A stretch of DNA of 64,000 nucleotides from Bosea sp. PAMC 26642 (GTDB lineage: Bacteria; Pseudomonadota; Alphaproteobacteria; Rhizobiales; Beijerinckiaceae), in contig NZ_CP014301.1 of the NCBI RefSeq assembly GCF_001562255.1, positions 1,178,001-1,242,000 of the forward strand, in the 5' to 3' direction. A model generated the notes under the pieces. That model worked only from the letters and a program-made list of their open reading frames with translations. It was not told the DNA's origin and made no database searches. Numbering within the stretch: the first letter of the stretch is position 1; each line of letters starts with the position of its first letter. Both the position numbers and the translations under genes were made by a program. This document shows, one piece after another, positions 37,491-45,937 of the stretch.

Positions 37491-37993
37491 CGCCGGACGG
37501 CCTCATCATCCGCGACGCCGAAGCCGCCGACCTGCCGGCGGTGCGCGGTCTGCTGGTCGAGACCTGGCACGCCACCTATGACGGCATCTATGGCTGGCAG
37601 CGCGTTGCCGAAATCACCAATGCCTGGCATTCGCTCGACAATCTGAGCGCCCAGCTCGACCGCCAGAGCGGCGCCTTCCTGGTCGCGTTGGTCGAAGGCG
37701 AGATCGTTGCGACGTCCTCGGCGCGGCTGGAGCAGGATCGGGCTGCACTGCTGACGCGGCTCTACGTCCTGCCGACCTGGCAGGGTGTCGGCATCGGCCG
37801 CACGCTGCTGCAGGTGACGCTCGCCTGCTTTCCCCAGGCGCCGGTCGCGCGCCTCGAGGTCGAGAGCCAGAACGAACCGGCGATCGCCTTCTACGAGCGC
37901 ATGGGCTTCTTCCTGCAGCGCCAGGCCCGTTTCGACGGCCGAGACGACACGCCCAATACGCTGCTGATGGCCAAGCGCCTGTTTGCCGAATAG
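37487..37993 (+). CDS. GNAT-family N-acetyltransferase
   Basis: A 168-residue protein with the GNAT core: [17 protein letters not shown] at the start, the acetyl-CoA loop [14 protein letters not shown] and [14 protein letters not shown]. Substrate unknown. The GTG start at 37487 overlaps the gatB stop (GTGA), which implies translational coupling to gatB. Confidence 0.86.
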   Translation: MTPDGLIIRDAEAADLPAVRGLLVETWHATYDGIYGWQRVAEITNAWHSLDNLSAQLDRQSGAFLVALVEGEIVATSSARLEQDRAALLTRLYVLPTWQGVGIGRTLLQVTLACFPQAPVARLEVESQNEPAIAFYERMGFFLQRQARFDGRDDTPNTLLMAKRLFAE

Positions 37994-38020
37994 CCCATTC
38001 AGCCCCATTCCCGATCAGGC

Positions 38021-38518
38021 ATGACCATGACGATCAGAAATCCGAGCGATCTTGACGGCATCGCCATCCGCCTCGCCCGCCGCGAGGACGTGGCGCGCAT
38101 CGCCGAGCTGATCATGCTCGGTGCTGCTGCGCCCACGCAGACGGCAGAAGAGATCGCCGCCGAGGCGCGGCACCCCGATTATGCGCGCGCCTTTGACGAG
38201 ATCGAGGCCAGCCCGGACAACACGCTGTTCGTGGCCGAACGTGCCGGCGAGGTCGTCGGCACCTTTCAGGTCACGATCATTCCGGGGCTGGTCGCGCGCG
38301 GACGACAGCGCGCCAAGATCGAGAGCGTCCACGTCGCGCCCGAAAGCCGCGGCGCCGGGATCGGAGCCGTCATGGTCCGGCACGCGCTCGCTTTCGCCAG
38401 GGAGCGCGGCGCCGGGCTGGTCGAGCTGACCTCGAACAAGTCGCGCAAGGACGCGCACCGCTTCTACAGGCAGCTCGGCTTTGACCAGAGCCACGAAGGC
38501 TTCAAGATCGTGGTCTGA
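38021..38518 (+). CDS. GNAT-family N-acetyltransferase
   Basis: A 165-residue GNAT protein. The acetyl-CoA loop is APESRGAGIGAVMV and the C-terminal motif is KDAHRFYRQLGFDQSHEGFK. The pattern resembles small-molecule acetyltransferases acting on amines. It is 28 bases downstream of the other GNAT gene, probably in the same transcript, but the two share little outside the fold. An ATG at 38027 is an alternative start. Confidence 0.86.
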   Translation: MTMTIRNPSDLDGIAIRLARREDVARIAELIMLGAAAPTQTAEEIAAEARHPDYARAFDEIEASPDNTLFVAERAGEVVGTFQVTIIPGLVARGRQRAKIESVHVAPESRGAGIGAVMVRHALAFARERGAGLVELTSNKSRKDAHRFYRQLGFDQSHEGFKIVV

Positions 38519-38542
38519 AGCCGCGGTCCGGGCACGCCGATA

Positions 38543-38875
38543 TCAGCGCCCCTGCGCCGCCAGCCGCTTGCGGCACTCGACCGAATATTTGATCCAGTTG
38601 TAGCCCTTCTTCGTCAGGGCCTCCTTGTCGGCCCGCCATTCCGCCCCGCAACTGCGCAGCCGCTCGTCGTTCTTGAGCTGGGCCTCGGAGCGGGGACGCT
38701 TCGGCTTGGCCGTCTCGGTCGCGGGAGCAGCCGCCGTCGCTGCCGGCTTGGCGCGGGCAGGGGCCGAAGGAGCGGGCGTAGTGGGCCGAGGCTGTAGGGG
38801 ATTGCTGCTGGTCTGTGCGGCGGCTGGCAAGCTGAACGCGAACAGGGTAGCCGCGACAAGGAGGGTGGAGCGCAT
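38543..38875 (-). CDS. Small secreted protein with PsiF-like C-terminus
   Basis: A 110-residue protein. A signal peptide (STLLVAATLFAFSLPAAAQ) leads into a Pro/Ala/Thr-rich linker, then a C-terminal module LRSCGAEWRADKEALTKKGYNWIKYSVECRKRL with two cysteines, similar in layout to PsiF-type repeats. Likely periplasmic with a disulfide. Function unknown. Convergent with the GNAT gene, divergent from the GST gene at 39095. Confidence 0.72.
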   Translation of the reverse strand: MRSTLLVAATLFAFSLPAAAQTSSNPLQPRPTTPAPSAPARAKPAATAAAPATETAKPKRPRSEAQLKNDERLRSCGAEWRADKEALTKKGYNWIKYSVECRKRLAAQGR

Positions 38876-39094
38876 GGCGTGTGGTCCCCAGGGAGCCGGT
38901 GCGGGGCGACGGGCCCAATCCTTCGGTCGCTCGTCCGGCAGACGCAGTGTCGGCCGATATTGCGACGGAATTCAAGCGTCCGTCCGCCTTCACGACATGG
39001 CGAGCCCGCGCGGCCTGCGGCTCCGCGCCCTTTCGGGCGCAGGAGATGGCGCCTACAACTTGCCCGCGACGCAACCGCGACGGGACCGATCACG

Positions 39095-39802
39095 ATGCCA
39101 GCCAGCCAGACCAAGCCGATCGATCTGTATTATTGGCCCACGCCAAATGGCTGGAAGATCAGCATCATGCTCGAGGAGTGCGGGCTGCCCTACAACCTTC
39201 TGCCGGTGAACATCGGCAAGGGCGACCAGTTCAAGCCCGAGTTCCTGGCGATTTCGCCCAACAACCGTATGCCGGCGATCGTCGATCCAGAAGGCCCGGA
39301 CGGCAAGCCGATCTCGGTCTTTGAATCGGGTGCGATCCTGCAATATCTCGGCCGCAAGACCGGCCGGTTCTACCCGGCCGACGAGCGCGGCCGTGTCGAA
39401 GTCGATGAATGGCTGTTCTGGCAAATGGGCGGATTCGGCCCCATGCTCGGCCAGACCCATCATTTCCGGCTCTATGCGCCCGAGAAGGTACCTTACGCGA
39501 TCGAGCGCTATACCAACGAGGCGAACCGGCTCTACGGCGTGCTGAACAAGCGCCTCGCCGACCGGGAGTTCATCGCCGGCACCTATTCCATCGCCGACAT
39601 GGCCTGCATCGGCTGGGCGCTCGGCTGGGAGAAGCAGGGCCAGGACATCGCCCAATTCCCCCATGTCGGGCGCTGGCTCGACCGCCTCAAGGCGCGTCCG
39701 GCCGTGCAGCGCGGCCTCGCCGTCGCCTCCGAGCTGCGCAAGCCGCCCGAGCAGCGTACGCCGGAAGAGCACGCCATGCTCTTCAACCAGAAAGCGCGGT
39801 GA
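39095..39802 (+). CDS. Glutathione S-transferase-like protein
   Basis: A 235-residue GST. N-terminal thioredoxin-like domain: IDLYYWPTPNGWKISIMLEECGLPY with conserved PNGWK as in YfcG/Ure2p-like GSTs, PNNRMPAIVD and the glutathione-binding VFESGAILQYLG. C-terminal helical domain contains YSIADMACIGWALGW. These enzymes often act as disulfide-bond oxidoreductases on glutathione. The ATG at 39095 fits the fold; the frame opens at 38879 without homology. Confidence 0.9.
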   Translation: MPASQTKPIDLYYWPTPNGWKISIMLEECGLPYNLLPVNIGKGDQFKPEFLAISPNNRMPAIVDPEGPDGKPISVFESGAILQYLGRKTGRFYPADERGRVEVDEWLFWQMGGFGPMLGQTHHFRLYAPEKVPYAIERYTNEANRLYGVLNKRLADREFIAGTYSIADMACIGWALGWEKQGQDIAQFPHVGRWLDRLKARPAVQRGLAVASELRKPPEQRTPEEHAMLFNQKAR

Positions 39803-39819
39803 CGGCGAGAGCGGCAACA

Positions 39820-39858
39820 GGCAGTCGGCAATAGGGTGGTCCGCGACTGCCGACTGCC
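39820..39858. terminator. Inverted repeat between convergent GST and DUF2147 genes
   Basis: GGCAGTCGGCA at 39820-39830 pairs perfectly with TGCCGACTGCC at 39848-39858 around a 17-base loop. It lies in the 67-base gap between two convergent genes and could stop transcription both ways, though no T-run is present. It may be a dispersed repeat. Confidence 0.45.
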
Positions 39859-39869
39859 CACTGTCTCGC

Positions 39870-40259
39870 TTATTCCGCCCTCGACCAGTTCACCGAACGG
39901 CAGATCAGTCCGCCGAGCACGCAGCCCGAGGTGGTCAGCTTGTCGCCGGCCAGGGTCATCGTGCCGGAATAGGTCTTGCCGTCCTCCGGATTGAAGGCGC
40001 TGCCTTTCCATTTTCCGGGGCCGTCCGGCTTCATGTCGTAGAAGATGCGCTGGCCGACCTTCGCGGGGCCGTTGGCGTCCTTCAGCCAGGACAAGGTCCC
40101 GCACATCGCTTCGCCGCATTTGACGAAGCGCACCCGCGAGGCGCCGGTCTCGCGCAGCCAGGTGCCGCCGACATCCTGGGCGAGGCCGGGGTCGACGACG
40201 GTCGTCATCAGTCCAAGCCCGATGAGCGAGCCGGCGAGGGCGTTTGATCGAGAGCGCAT
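39870..40259 (-). CDS. DUF2147 secreted protein
   Basis: A 129-residue protein. A signal peptide (LAGSLIGLGLMTTVVDPGLAQ) precedes a small beta-barrel DUF2147 domain: VGGTWLRETGASRVRFVKCG, GTLSWLKD and FNPEDGKTYSGTMTLAGDKLTTSGCVLGG with two cysteines. Function of the family is unknown; it is periplasmic. GGGAGG is close to the start. A palindrome at 40294-40313 is located 35 bases upstream of the start codon. Confidence 0.86.
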   Translation of the reverse strand: MRSRSNALAGSLIGLGLMTTVVDPGLAQDVGGTWLRETGASRVRFVKCGEAMCGTLSWLKDANGPAKVGQRIFYDMKPDGPGKWKGSAFNPEDGKTYSGTMTLAGDKLTTSGCVLGGLICRSVNWSRAE

Positions 40260-40293
40260 GGTGATCCTCCCATTTTATGACCAGCTATGCTGC

Positions 40294-40313
40294 ATGGTTC
40301 AGATATGAACCAT
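40294..40313. promoter_or_regulatory. Perfect inverted repeat upstream of the DUF2147 gene
   Basis: ATGGTTCA-GATA-TGAACCAT is an 8+4+8 perfect inverted repeat in the promoter area of the DUF2147 gene, where a dimeric repressor would act. No regulator gene is adjacent, so a distant factor is implied. Confidence 0.5.
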
Positions 40314-40615
40314 ATCGCGGTCGGCGCCGATGGCCAAGCCGTGATGGCTGATCGCGTGGTTTTTTCCCCCGACGCGAAGCAGGGTGAATGCGCCGTCAAC
40401 AGCACCGCGACCGACGATCTGCATGCGCCTTGGAAAGACGAGGGTTTTCGCGCCGGAAGCCTGAATCGAATCTTGATTTAACCGGACGATTACGTCTCGT
40501 TGAGCTTCGATTCATCTCGAATTTTAGCGCAGCCTTTAAGGACTGAGGCCAAATCTCGTTCTCACAAGCCGGGACCTTGGACGGGTGGTCGGCGCAAAAA
40601 CGAGGGTGGTCTGTC
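40314..40615. other. Intergenic region without a supported gene
   Basis: This forms most of the 356-base gap between DUF2147 and the Sel1-like gene. It holds one unsupported 64-codon frame, a tandem GAATCGAATC at 40463-40472, a TTAACC at 40478-40483 and a GATTC at 40509-40513. These resemble CcrM methylation sites and a CtrA half-site, and may mark the promoter of the downstream gene. I see no RNA gene. Confidence 0.4.
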
Positions 40616-40885
40616 ATGGCACGCATGGAAATGAGCGCGATCCCGGCTTCGCTGGCGATCCCGACCGAAGCTTCGGCCGAGGCCTATTACGAACTCGGCC
40701 TGATGTATGCCGCCGGCCGCGGCGCTCCGGTCGATCTCGTCGCGGCGCAGAAATGGTTCAACGTCGCCCAGGCCCGCGGCTGCGACCGCGCCGCCACTCA
40801 TCGCCAGGCGCTGGCGCTGGAGATGACACGCGACCAGATCGCCGAGGCGCTGCGCGAAGCCCGCGGTTTCCTGACGCGCCACTGA
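40616..40885 (+). CDS. Small single Sel1-like repeat protein
   Basis: An 89-residue protein. AYYELGLMYAAGRGAPVDLVAAQKWFNVAQARG is a clear Sel1-like repeat, followed by a helical tail. Its N-terminus has no signal peptide, so it is probably cytoplasmic and mediates protein contacts. GAGG lies upstream of the ATG at 40616. It is followed by ndk after 88 bases with a separate start region. Confidence 0.75.
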   Translation: MARMEMSAIPASLAIPTEASAEAYYELGLMYAAGRGAPVDLVAAQKWFNVAQARGCDRAATHRQALALEMTRDQIAEALREARGFLTRH

Positions 40886-40973
40886 GATCGCCAAAGCCGG
40901 CACGCCTTGTGGGTCGGGGAGGGCGCCGCTATAAGCGCGCCGCATTCCCCAGATTTTCTGCAAGGATTTACCG

Positions 40974-41396
40974 ATGGCTGTCCAGCGTACCTTTTCCATT
41001 CTCAAGCCCGACGCGACCCGGCGCAACCTGACGGGCGCGGTCAATGCGGTCATCGAGAAGGCCGGCCTGCGCATCGTTGCGCAGAAGCGCATCCACTTGA
41101 CCAAGGCCCAGGCCGAAACCTTCTACGCGGTCCATTCCGAGCGCCCGTTCTTCGGCGAACTGGTGACGTTCATGACCTCGGGCCCCGTCGTCGTGCAGGT
41201 TCTCGAAGGCGAGAACGCCATCGCCGCCTATCGCGACGTCATGGGCGCGACCAACCCGGCCAATGCCGCCGAGGGCACGATCCGCAAGCTCTTCGCCGAG
41301 TCCGTCGGTGAAAACACGGCGCATGGCTCCGATGCTCCGGAAGCCGCCGCGATCGAGATCGCCCAGTTCTTCGCCGGCAACGAGATCGTCGGCTGA
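40974..41396 (+). CDS. ndk: Nucleoside diphosphate kinase
   Basis: A 140-residue enzyme of normal length. The phosphoryl-carrying His is H117 in [12 protein letters not shown], and the N-terminus [18 protein letters not shown] is typical. It moves gamma-phosphate between nucleoside di- and triphosphates. AAGGA lies before the ATG and a strong terminator follows at 41432-41458, so it can be transcribed alone. Confidence 0.97.
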   Translation: MAVQRTFSILKPDATRRNLTGAVNAVIEKAGLRIVAQKRIHLTKAQAETFYAVHSERPFFGELVTFMTSGPVVVQVLEGENAIAAYRDVMGATNPANAAEGTIRKLFAESVGENTAHGSDAPEAAAIEIAQFFAGNEIVG

Positions 41397-41431
41397 GCGC
41401 AACTCTCGCTCTTCCGGTCGCGAGTTCGAAA

Positions 41432-41458
41432 GGCGGGCCGATTGGGCCCGCCTTTTTT
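41432..41458 (+). terminator. Rho-independent terminator of ndk
   Basis: GGCGGGCC pairs with GGCCCGCC around a short loop and is followed by six T residues. It lies 35 bases after the ndk stop and 34 bases before the end of the convergent MipA-like gene. Confidence 0.88.
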
Positions 41459-41492
41459 ATGTCGAAGTATTGGAAGACTGCGGTCTACGCGA

Positions 41493-42317
41493 TCAGAAGC
41501 CGAGGTCGAAGGAGTAGCTCGCCGAGATGCCCAGCGTGATCGAATCGCGCGAGCCGAAGGTCTTGACGATAGGGGCCCGCGCGGCATCGCCGACGAGGTG
41601 CTTGTATTCGACATAGGCCGTCGTCGAGAGGCGCTCGCTCCAGTTATAGGTCGCCTGCGCCAGCGCTCCATAGGACAGCACGCCCGAATTGAAGCGCTGC
41701 AGCAACCCACCCGTGCCGGCGAGTCCGGGAATGCTGCCGAAATAGGTCCGGACATAATCTGCGCTGGTGACGGTCATGCGCGGGCCGATTCCGAACGACC
41801 ATGCATCTGCGATCCGGGTGAAGGCGTCGAGCTTGAAATCGGCCACGAGTCCGTCATGGGCGACGAACCCACGGCGAAGATCGGCGCGCGCGCGCAGCCA
41901 CGAGGTCGGATAGAATTCGACGAAACCGCCGGCCTCGGCTCCGAATTTGACGTTCGGAACCGTAACGAGAGCGGCATTGGTGCTGGCCTTGCGCTCCCAG
42001 AGCAGATTGCCCGAAAAGCCGACGCGCCAGCCCTGGCCGGTAAAGAACCCGATCGAGATCGCGTCGTCCTCGGCCGACCACCATGTGCTCTTCACGCCCC
42101 GGCCGATCGAGATGATCGGCCTCGGCCTGAACATATAGTCGTCCGAGCCGAGGTAATCCGGCTGGTAGCGCAGGCCGGCGCCGAGCTTCAGATTCCAGTT
42201 CTGCACCGGTTCGGTAGAGGTGAGGGTGGAATAGTCGCCGGTCTGCGCCGAAGCAAAATTCGACGATCCGACGACAAGGCAGGCGGACAGGCCCGCGACG
42301 AACGCAACGCAACGCAT
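41493..42317 (-). CDS. MipA/OmpV-family outer-membrane protein
   Basis: A 274-residue beta-barrel candidate. After a signal peptide (CVAFVAGLSACLVVGSSNFASAQ) come GAGLRYQPDYLGSDDYMFRPRPIISIGRG, typical for MipA/OmpV, and many alternating strands ending in Phe (SYSFDLGF), the usual barrel-assembly signal. The start at 42317 has GGAG upstream. Role may be a scaffold or channel; substrate unknown. Stands alone. Confidence 0.87.
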   Translation of the reverse strand: MRCVAFVAGLSACLVVGSSNFASAQTGDYSTLTSTEPVQNWNLKLGAGLRYQPDYLGSDDYMFRPRPIISIGRGVKSTWWSAEDDAISIGFFTGQGWRVGFSGNLLWERKASTNAALVTVPNVKFGAEAGGFVEFYPTSWLRARADLRRGFVAHDGLVADFKLDAFTRIADAWSFGIGPRMTVTSADYVRTYFGSIPGLAGTGGLLQRFNSGVLSYGALAQATYNWSERLSTTAYVEYKHLVGDAARAPIVKTFGSRDSITLGISASYSFDLGF

Positions 42318-42558
42318 AAGCTTCACTCCGACGCGACGGCGCCTCTCGAACGATGATCGCATTCAATCTGACTCGTTACCGTTAATCGCGCGTTGACGGT
42401 GGGGGCATCGCTGGCGCGGGTCGATGCGTCAAGTTGTGGCAGCTTCAAACAGATGCCCAATATCTGCCAGCACTATCGAAGCCGGCCACTCGATTCTAGA
42501 CCGGGCGTGGCAGCAAAGTCGCATTCTCATTTGAGCGGTAGTCGTCTAGATATTTTTC

Positions 42559-44646
42559 ATGACGGAATTGCCACGCATCGCGCACCTCCCCTCGGTTTGC
42601 CCGCATGACTGCCCGTCCGCCTGTTCGCTGGAGGTCGAGGTCATCGACGGCCGCAGCATCGGCCGGGTCCGCGGCTCCAAGCGACAGAGCTACACCGACG
42701 GCGTGATCTGCGCCAAGGTCGCGCGCTATTCCGAGCGGATGCACCATCCCGACCGCCTGCTGCATCCGCTGCGGCGCAGCGGGCCGAAGGGGTCGGGCCA
42801 GTTCGAGCGCATCACTTGGGACGAGGCGCTGGACGAGATCGCGCGGCGTTTCCTTGCCATCGAGGCCGAGCACGGGGCGGACGCCGTCTGGCCCTACTAC
42901 TATGCCGGCACGATGGGGCTGGTGATGCGCGACGGCATCAACCGCCTGCGCCATGCCAAGCGCTATTCCGGCCAGTATTCGACGATCTGCACCACCATGG
43001 CCTGGACCGGCTTCATCGCCGGTACGGGGCGCCTCGCCGGTCCCGACCCTCGCGAAATGGCGAAATCCGATTGCGTCGTGATCTGGGGTACGAATGCCGT
43101 GCACACCCAGGTCAACGTGATGCATCACGCGATCAAGGCCCGGAAGACGCGCGGTGCCAAGATCGTCGCGATCGACATCTATCACAACGCGACGCTGGCC
43201 CAGGCCGATCTGGCGCTCGTGCTGCGCCCCGGCACCGATGCGGCGCTCGCCTGCGCCGTCATGCACATCCTCTTCCGCGACGGCCACGCCGACCGCGACT
43301 ATCTTGCCAGCCATACCGATGCGCCCGGCGAACTCGAAGAGCATCTGACAAGCCGAACGCCGGAATGGGCCGCCGCTATCACCGGGCTCGACGTCGCGCA
43401 GATCGAGGAATTCGCGGCGCTGGTCGGCACCCGCAAGAAGAGCTTCTTTCGTCTAGGTTATGGCTTCGCCCGCCAGCGCAACGGCGCGGTCTCGATGCAT
43501 GCGGCGCTGTGCGTGCCGACCGTCACCGGCGCCTGGCGGCATGAGGGCGGCGGTGCCTTCCACAGCAACAGCGGCATCTACAACTGGCGCAAGAGCCTGA
43601 TCGAGGGCCTGGATGTCGCCGATCGCACGGTGCGCCAGCTCGATCAGTCGCAGATCGGCCGCGTCCTGACCGGCGATGCCGAGGCCTTGCGACAAGGCGG
43701 TCCCGTCAAGGCGCTCCTCATCCAGAACACCAATCCGGTCTCGGTCGCGCCCGAGCAGGAGCTTGTCAAGCAGGGCTTCGCCCGCGACGACCTGTTCACC
43801 GTCGTCCACGAGCAGTTCATGACCGAGACGGCAGCGATGGCCGACATCGTGCTACCGGCGACCCAGTTCATGGAGCATGACGACCTTTACCAGGGCGGTG
43901 GCCACCAGCACATCATGTGGGGCGGCAAGCTGGTCGAGCCGGCCGGCGAATGCCGTTCGAACCATGATCTGATCTGCGCGCTGGCCGGACGGCTGGGTGC
44001 GCAGCATCGCGGCTTCATGATGAACCCCCGCGAGATCATCGACTGGACGTTGCGCGAGAGCGGGCACGGCACGCTCGACGAGCTGATCGCCAATGATTTC
44101 CACGACGTGCAGCCGGATTTCGCCAAGGCGCATTACCTCGACGGCTTCGGCTATCGCGACCGGAAGTTCCGCTTCAAGCCGGACTGGCCGAAGGTCCCCA
44201 ACGCCAATGACGGCCCGGTCGGCCCCTATGCGCGGATGCCGTCTCTGCCCGACTATTGGGACGTGCTGGAAGGTGCCGATACGCAGCACCCGTTCCGTCT
44301 GGCGACGAGCCCGGCCCGCAGCTTTCTGAACTCGACTTTCACCGAAACGCCCGGCTCGCAAAAGAAGGAGGGCCGGCCGACGCTGATGCTTCATCCGACC
44401 GATGCGGCGCGACTTGGTGTCGCGGCCGGCGACGAGATCATCGTCGGCAATCGGCGCGGCAGCGTCCATCTTCATGCCGTTCTGTTCGACGGCGTGGTGC
44501 CCGGCGTCGTCATCGCCGAGTCGATCTGGCCGAATGCGGCCCACAGACACGGGCGCGGCATCAATACGATCACCGGCGCCGACGCCGTCGCGCCGTTCGG
44601 CGGCGCGGCTTTCCACGACAATAAGGTCTGGATCAGGAAAGCGTGA
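42559..44646 (+). CDS. Molybdopterin-dependent oxidoreductase, catalytic subunit
   Basis: A 695-residue DMSO-reductase-superfamily enzyme. The N-terminal iron-sulfur motif is SVCPHDCPSACSLEV with the fourth Cys in GVICAKVARY. Molybdopterin-binding regions follow (VIWGTNAVHTQVN, LLIQNTNPVSVAPEQELV) and a C-terminal MopB-type beta domain with HPTDAARLGVAAGDEI. No signal peptide or twin-arginine motif is visible, so it is cytoplasmic. No electron-transfer or chaperone subunit is adjacent, so substrate is unknown; the enzyme probably belongs to the formate dehydrogenase/biotin sulfoxide reductase-like group. Confidence 0.9.
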   Translation: MTELPRIAHLPSVCPHDCPSACSLEVEVIDGRSIGRVRGSKRQSYTDGVICAKVARYSERMHHPDRLLHPLRRSGPKGSGQFERITWDEALDEIARRFLAIEAEHGADAVWPYYYAGTMGLVMRDGINRLRHAKRYSGQYSTICTTMAWTGFIAGTGRLAGPDPREMAKSDCVVIWGTNAVHTQVNVMHHAIKARKTRGAKIVAIDIYHNATLAQADLALVLRPGTDAALACAVMHILFRDGHADRDYLASHTDAPGELEEHLTSRTPEWAAAITGLDVAQIEEFAALVGTRKKSFFRLGYGFARQRNGAVSMHAALCVPTVTGAWRHEGGGAFHSNSGIYNWRKSLIEGLDVADRTVRQLDQSQIGRVLTGDAEALRQGGPVKALLIQNTNPVSVAPEQELVKQGFARDDLFTVVHEQFMTETAAMADIVLPATQFMEHDDLYQGGGHQHIMWGGKLVEPAGECRSNHDLICALAGRLGAQHRGFMMNPREIIDWTLRESGHGTLDELIANDFHDVQPDFAKAHYLDGFGYRDRKFRFKPDWPKVPNANDGPVGPYARMPSLPDYWDVLEGADTQHPFRLATSPARSFLNSTFTETPGSQKKEGRPTLMLHPTDAARLGVAAGDEIIVGNRRGSVHLHAVLFDGVVPGVVIAESIWPNAAHRHGRGINTITGADAVAPFGGAAFHDNKVWIRKA

Positions 44647-44749
44647 CCATCGCGATCTTGACCTTTTAACGGCGCTGTGGACCATCCCGACTTGCGCTGG
44701 CGGGCGTGAATCGCGCGTTTTGCGCGGGTTCTGGAAGGATTTTCGAATC

Positions 44750-45112
44750 ATGACGATGCGGCGTGTAGGTGCGGTCTTGCTGGCCGGTGGGTTGTCGCTT
44801 TTTGCCGGGCTTTCGGCCTATGCCGCCAGCGGCACCAGCGCCCTGCCGCCAGCGGATCCGACGGCAAAGAACCTGACGCCCTACATGATCCAGCTGCGCG
44901 CTTTCGACGCCTGCCTCGTCACCCAGTCGCGCCTGATGGGCACGACCCGCGAAGAGGTGCATACGCCTTGCAGCTGCTACGCCAAGGGTACGGTCGGCGC
45001 CATGTCCAAGGACGAAATCCAGGCCTTCCGCGACACCGGCTACTTCAACGATACGGCGCGCGAGAAGGGCCTCGGCTTCCTCGACCGCTGCAAGCTCAAG
45101 CGGCCGGCCTGA
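44750..45112 (+). CDS. Small secreted protein of unknown function
   Basis: A 120-residue protein with signal peptide (VGAVLLAGGLSLFAGLSAYAA). The mature part has four cysteines: CLVTQ, CSC and DRCKLKRPA. Regions FRDTGYFNDTAREKG suggest a helical fold. GGAAGG is about ten bases before the ATG at 44750. The last 17 bases overlap the end of the convergent GST gene. No family recognised. Confidence 0.65.
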   Translation: MTMRRVGAVLLAGGLSLFAGLSAYAASGTSALPPADPTAKNLTPYMIQLRAFDACLVTQSRLMGTTREEVHTPCSCYAKGTVGAMSKDEIQAFRDTGYFNDTAREKGLGFLDRCKLKRPA

Positions 45113-45818
45113 CACCCTCAGCCGCTGGAAAGAAGCGCTCGCTCATCCGCGTCGCATAGGCGACGAGGCTGGGTCGCGCTTCGACGAGGCCCCGGAAGGC
45201 TGAATCGAACAATGGGCACAGGCCTGCGATCGTGAAGGCGCCGAGCGCCGCATCGCCTCCAGCCGGTGCGTTGCCGCCGAGATACTCCCGCTCACCCAGG
45301 ACTGCTACGATCGAGTCCAGGCTGCGCGCGGCCAGCACGAGCCGCTCGGCCTGGCTGTGCCGCCCGATGCCGTGACCGTGCAGGTTGCGCCTGACCTGGC
45401 GTCGGACCATGGCGCAGATCAACGGCCGCAGTGGCGCCGGCACGGTCTTGAAGAAGTTCGCCGGGCCGCGCGCAAAGTTGGCGTCGTCCATCCAGCGCTC
45501 CTCGACGATGATCCAGTAGATCTGGTCCTCCAGCATCTTCTCGACCGCCCAGAGAACACCGCGCCGCTCGGCGTCGAGTCCTCCGTCGAAATCGATGCCG
45601 TGTTGGCTTTCGAGATGGAAACGGATGAAGCTCGAATCGGCGATGGTGACGCCGTCATCGACGATCACCGGCAGTTTGCGCTTCGGCGCGCGACGCAGAT
45701 CGCCGTTCGCCCGCTCATAGGGCAGGCCCGATAATTTCAGCAGGATCTCGGCCTTGATGCAGAACGGGCTCGGGTCAGGCAGTCCGAAAGCCGGCCCGAA
45801 ACTGTGCAGCGTGATCAT
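45096..45818 (-). CDS. GST-like (FAX/Tom37-type) protein
   Basis: A 240-residue protein. The N-terminal thioredoxin-like domain has FGLPDPSPFCIKAEILLKLSGLPY, KRKLPVIVDDG and IADSSFIRFHLE; the C-terminal helical domain is less conserved, with ERRGVLWAVEKMLEDQIYW and GGDAALGAFTIAG. The layout matches failed-axon-connection/metaxin-like GSTs. It diverges from a WYL regulator with an 11-bp inverted repeat between the two starts, which suggests control by that regulator. Confidence 0.82.
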   Translation of the reverse strand: MITLHSFGPAFGLPDPSPFCIKAEILLKLSGLPYERANGDLRRAPKRKLPVIVDDGVTIADSSFIRFHLESQHGIDFDGGLDAERRGVLWAVEKMLEDQIYWIIVEERWMDDANFARGPANFFKTVPAPLRPLICAMVRRQVRRNLHGHGIGRHSQAERLVLAARSLDSIVAVLGEREYLGGNAPAGGDAALGAFTIAGLCPLFDSAFRGLVEARPSLVAYATRMSERFFPAAEGVRPAA

Positions 45819-45865
45819 ATGGTCGCCCCCGTAGATAGATATCGTGACGCATTGTCCTACTGACA

Positions 45866-45892
45866 CGCTGCTGACAGGAGTTGTCAGCAGCG
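45866..45892. promoter_or_regulatory. Inverted repeat between GST-like gene and WYL regulator
   Basis: CGCTGCTGACA and TGTCAGCAGCG are perfect 11-bp arms around a five-base spacer (GGAGT). The site is 48 bases from the GST start and 46 from the WYL-gene start. It is likely the operator for the WYL protein; binding is not proven. Confidence 0.65.
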
Positions 45893-45937
45893 CTAGAGCA
45901 TTGTGGCATTGCTCAAGCCGAAGTGGGAACTATCGAC

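Noticed and set aside
40287..40481. 64-codon frame in the gap before the Sel1-like gene
   Set aside because: No ribosome site, starts within the palindrome 40294-40313, and has no recognisable sequence feature.
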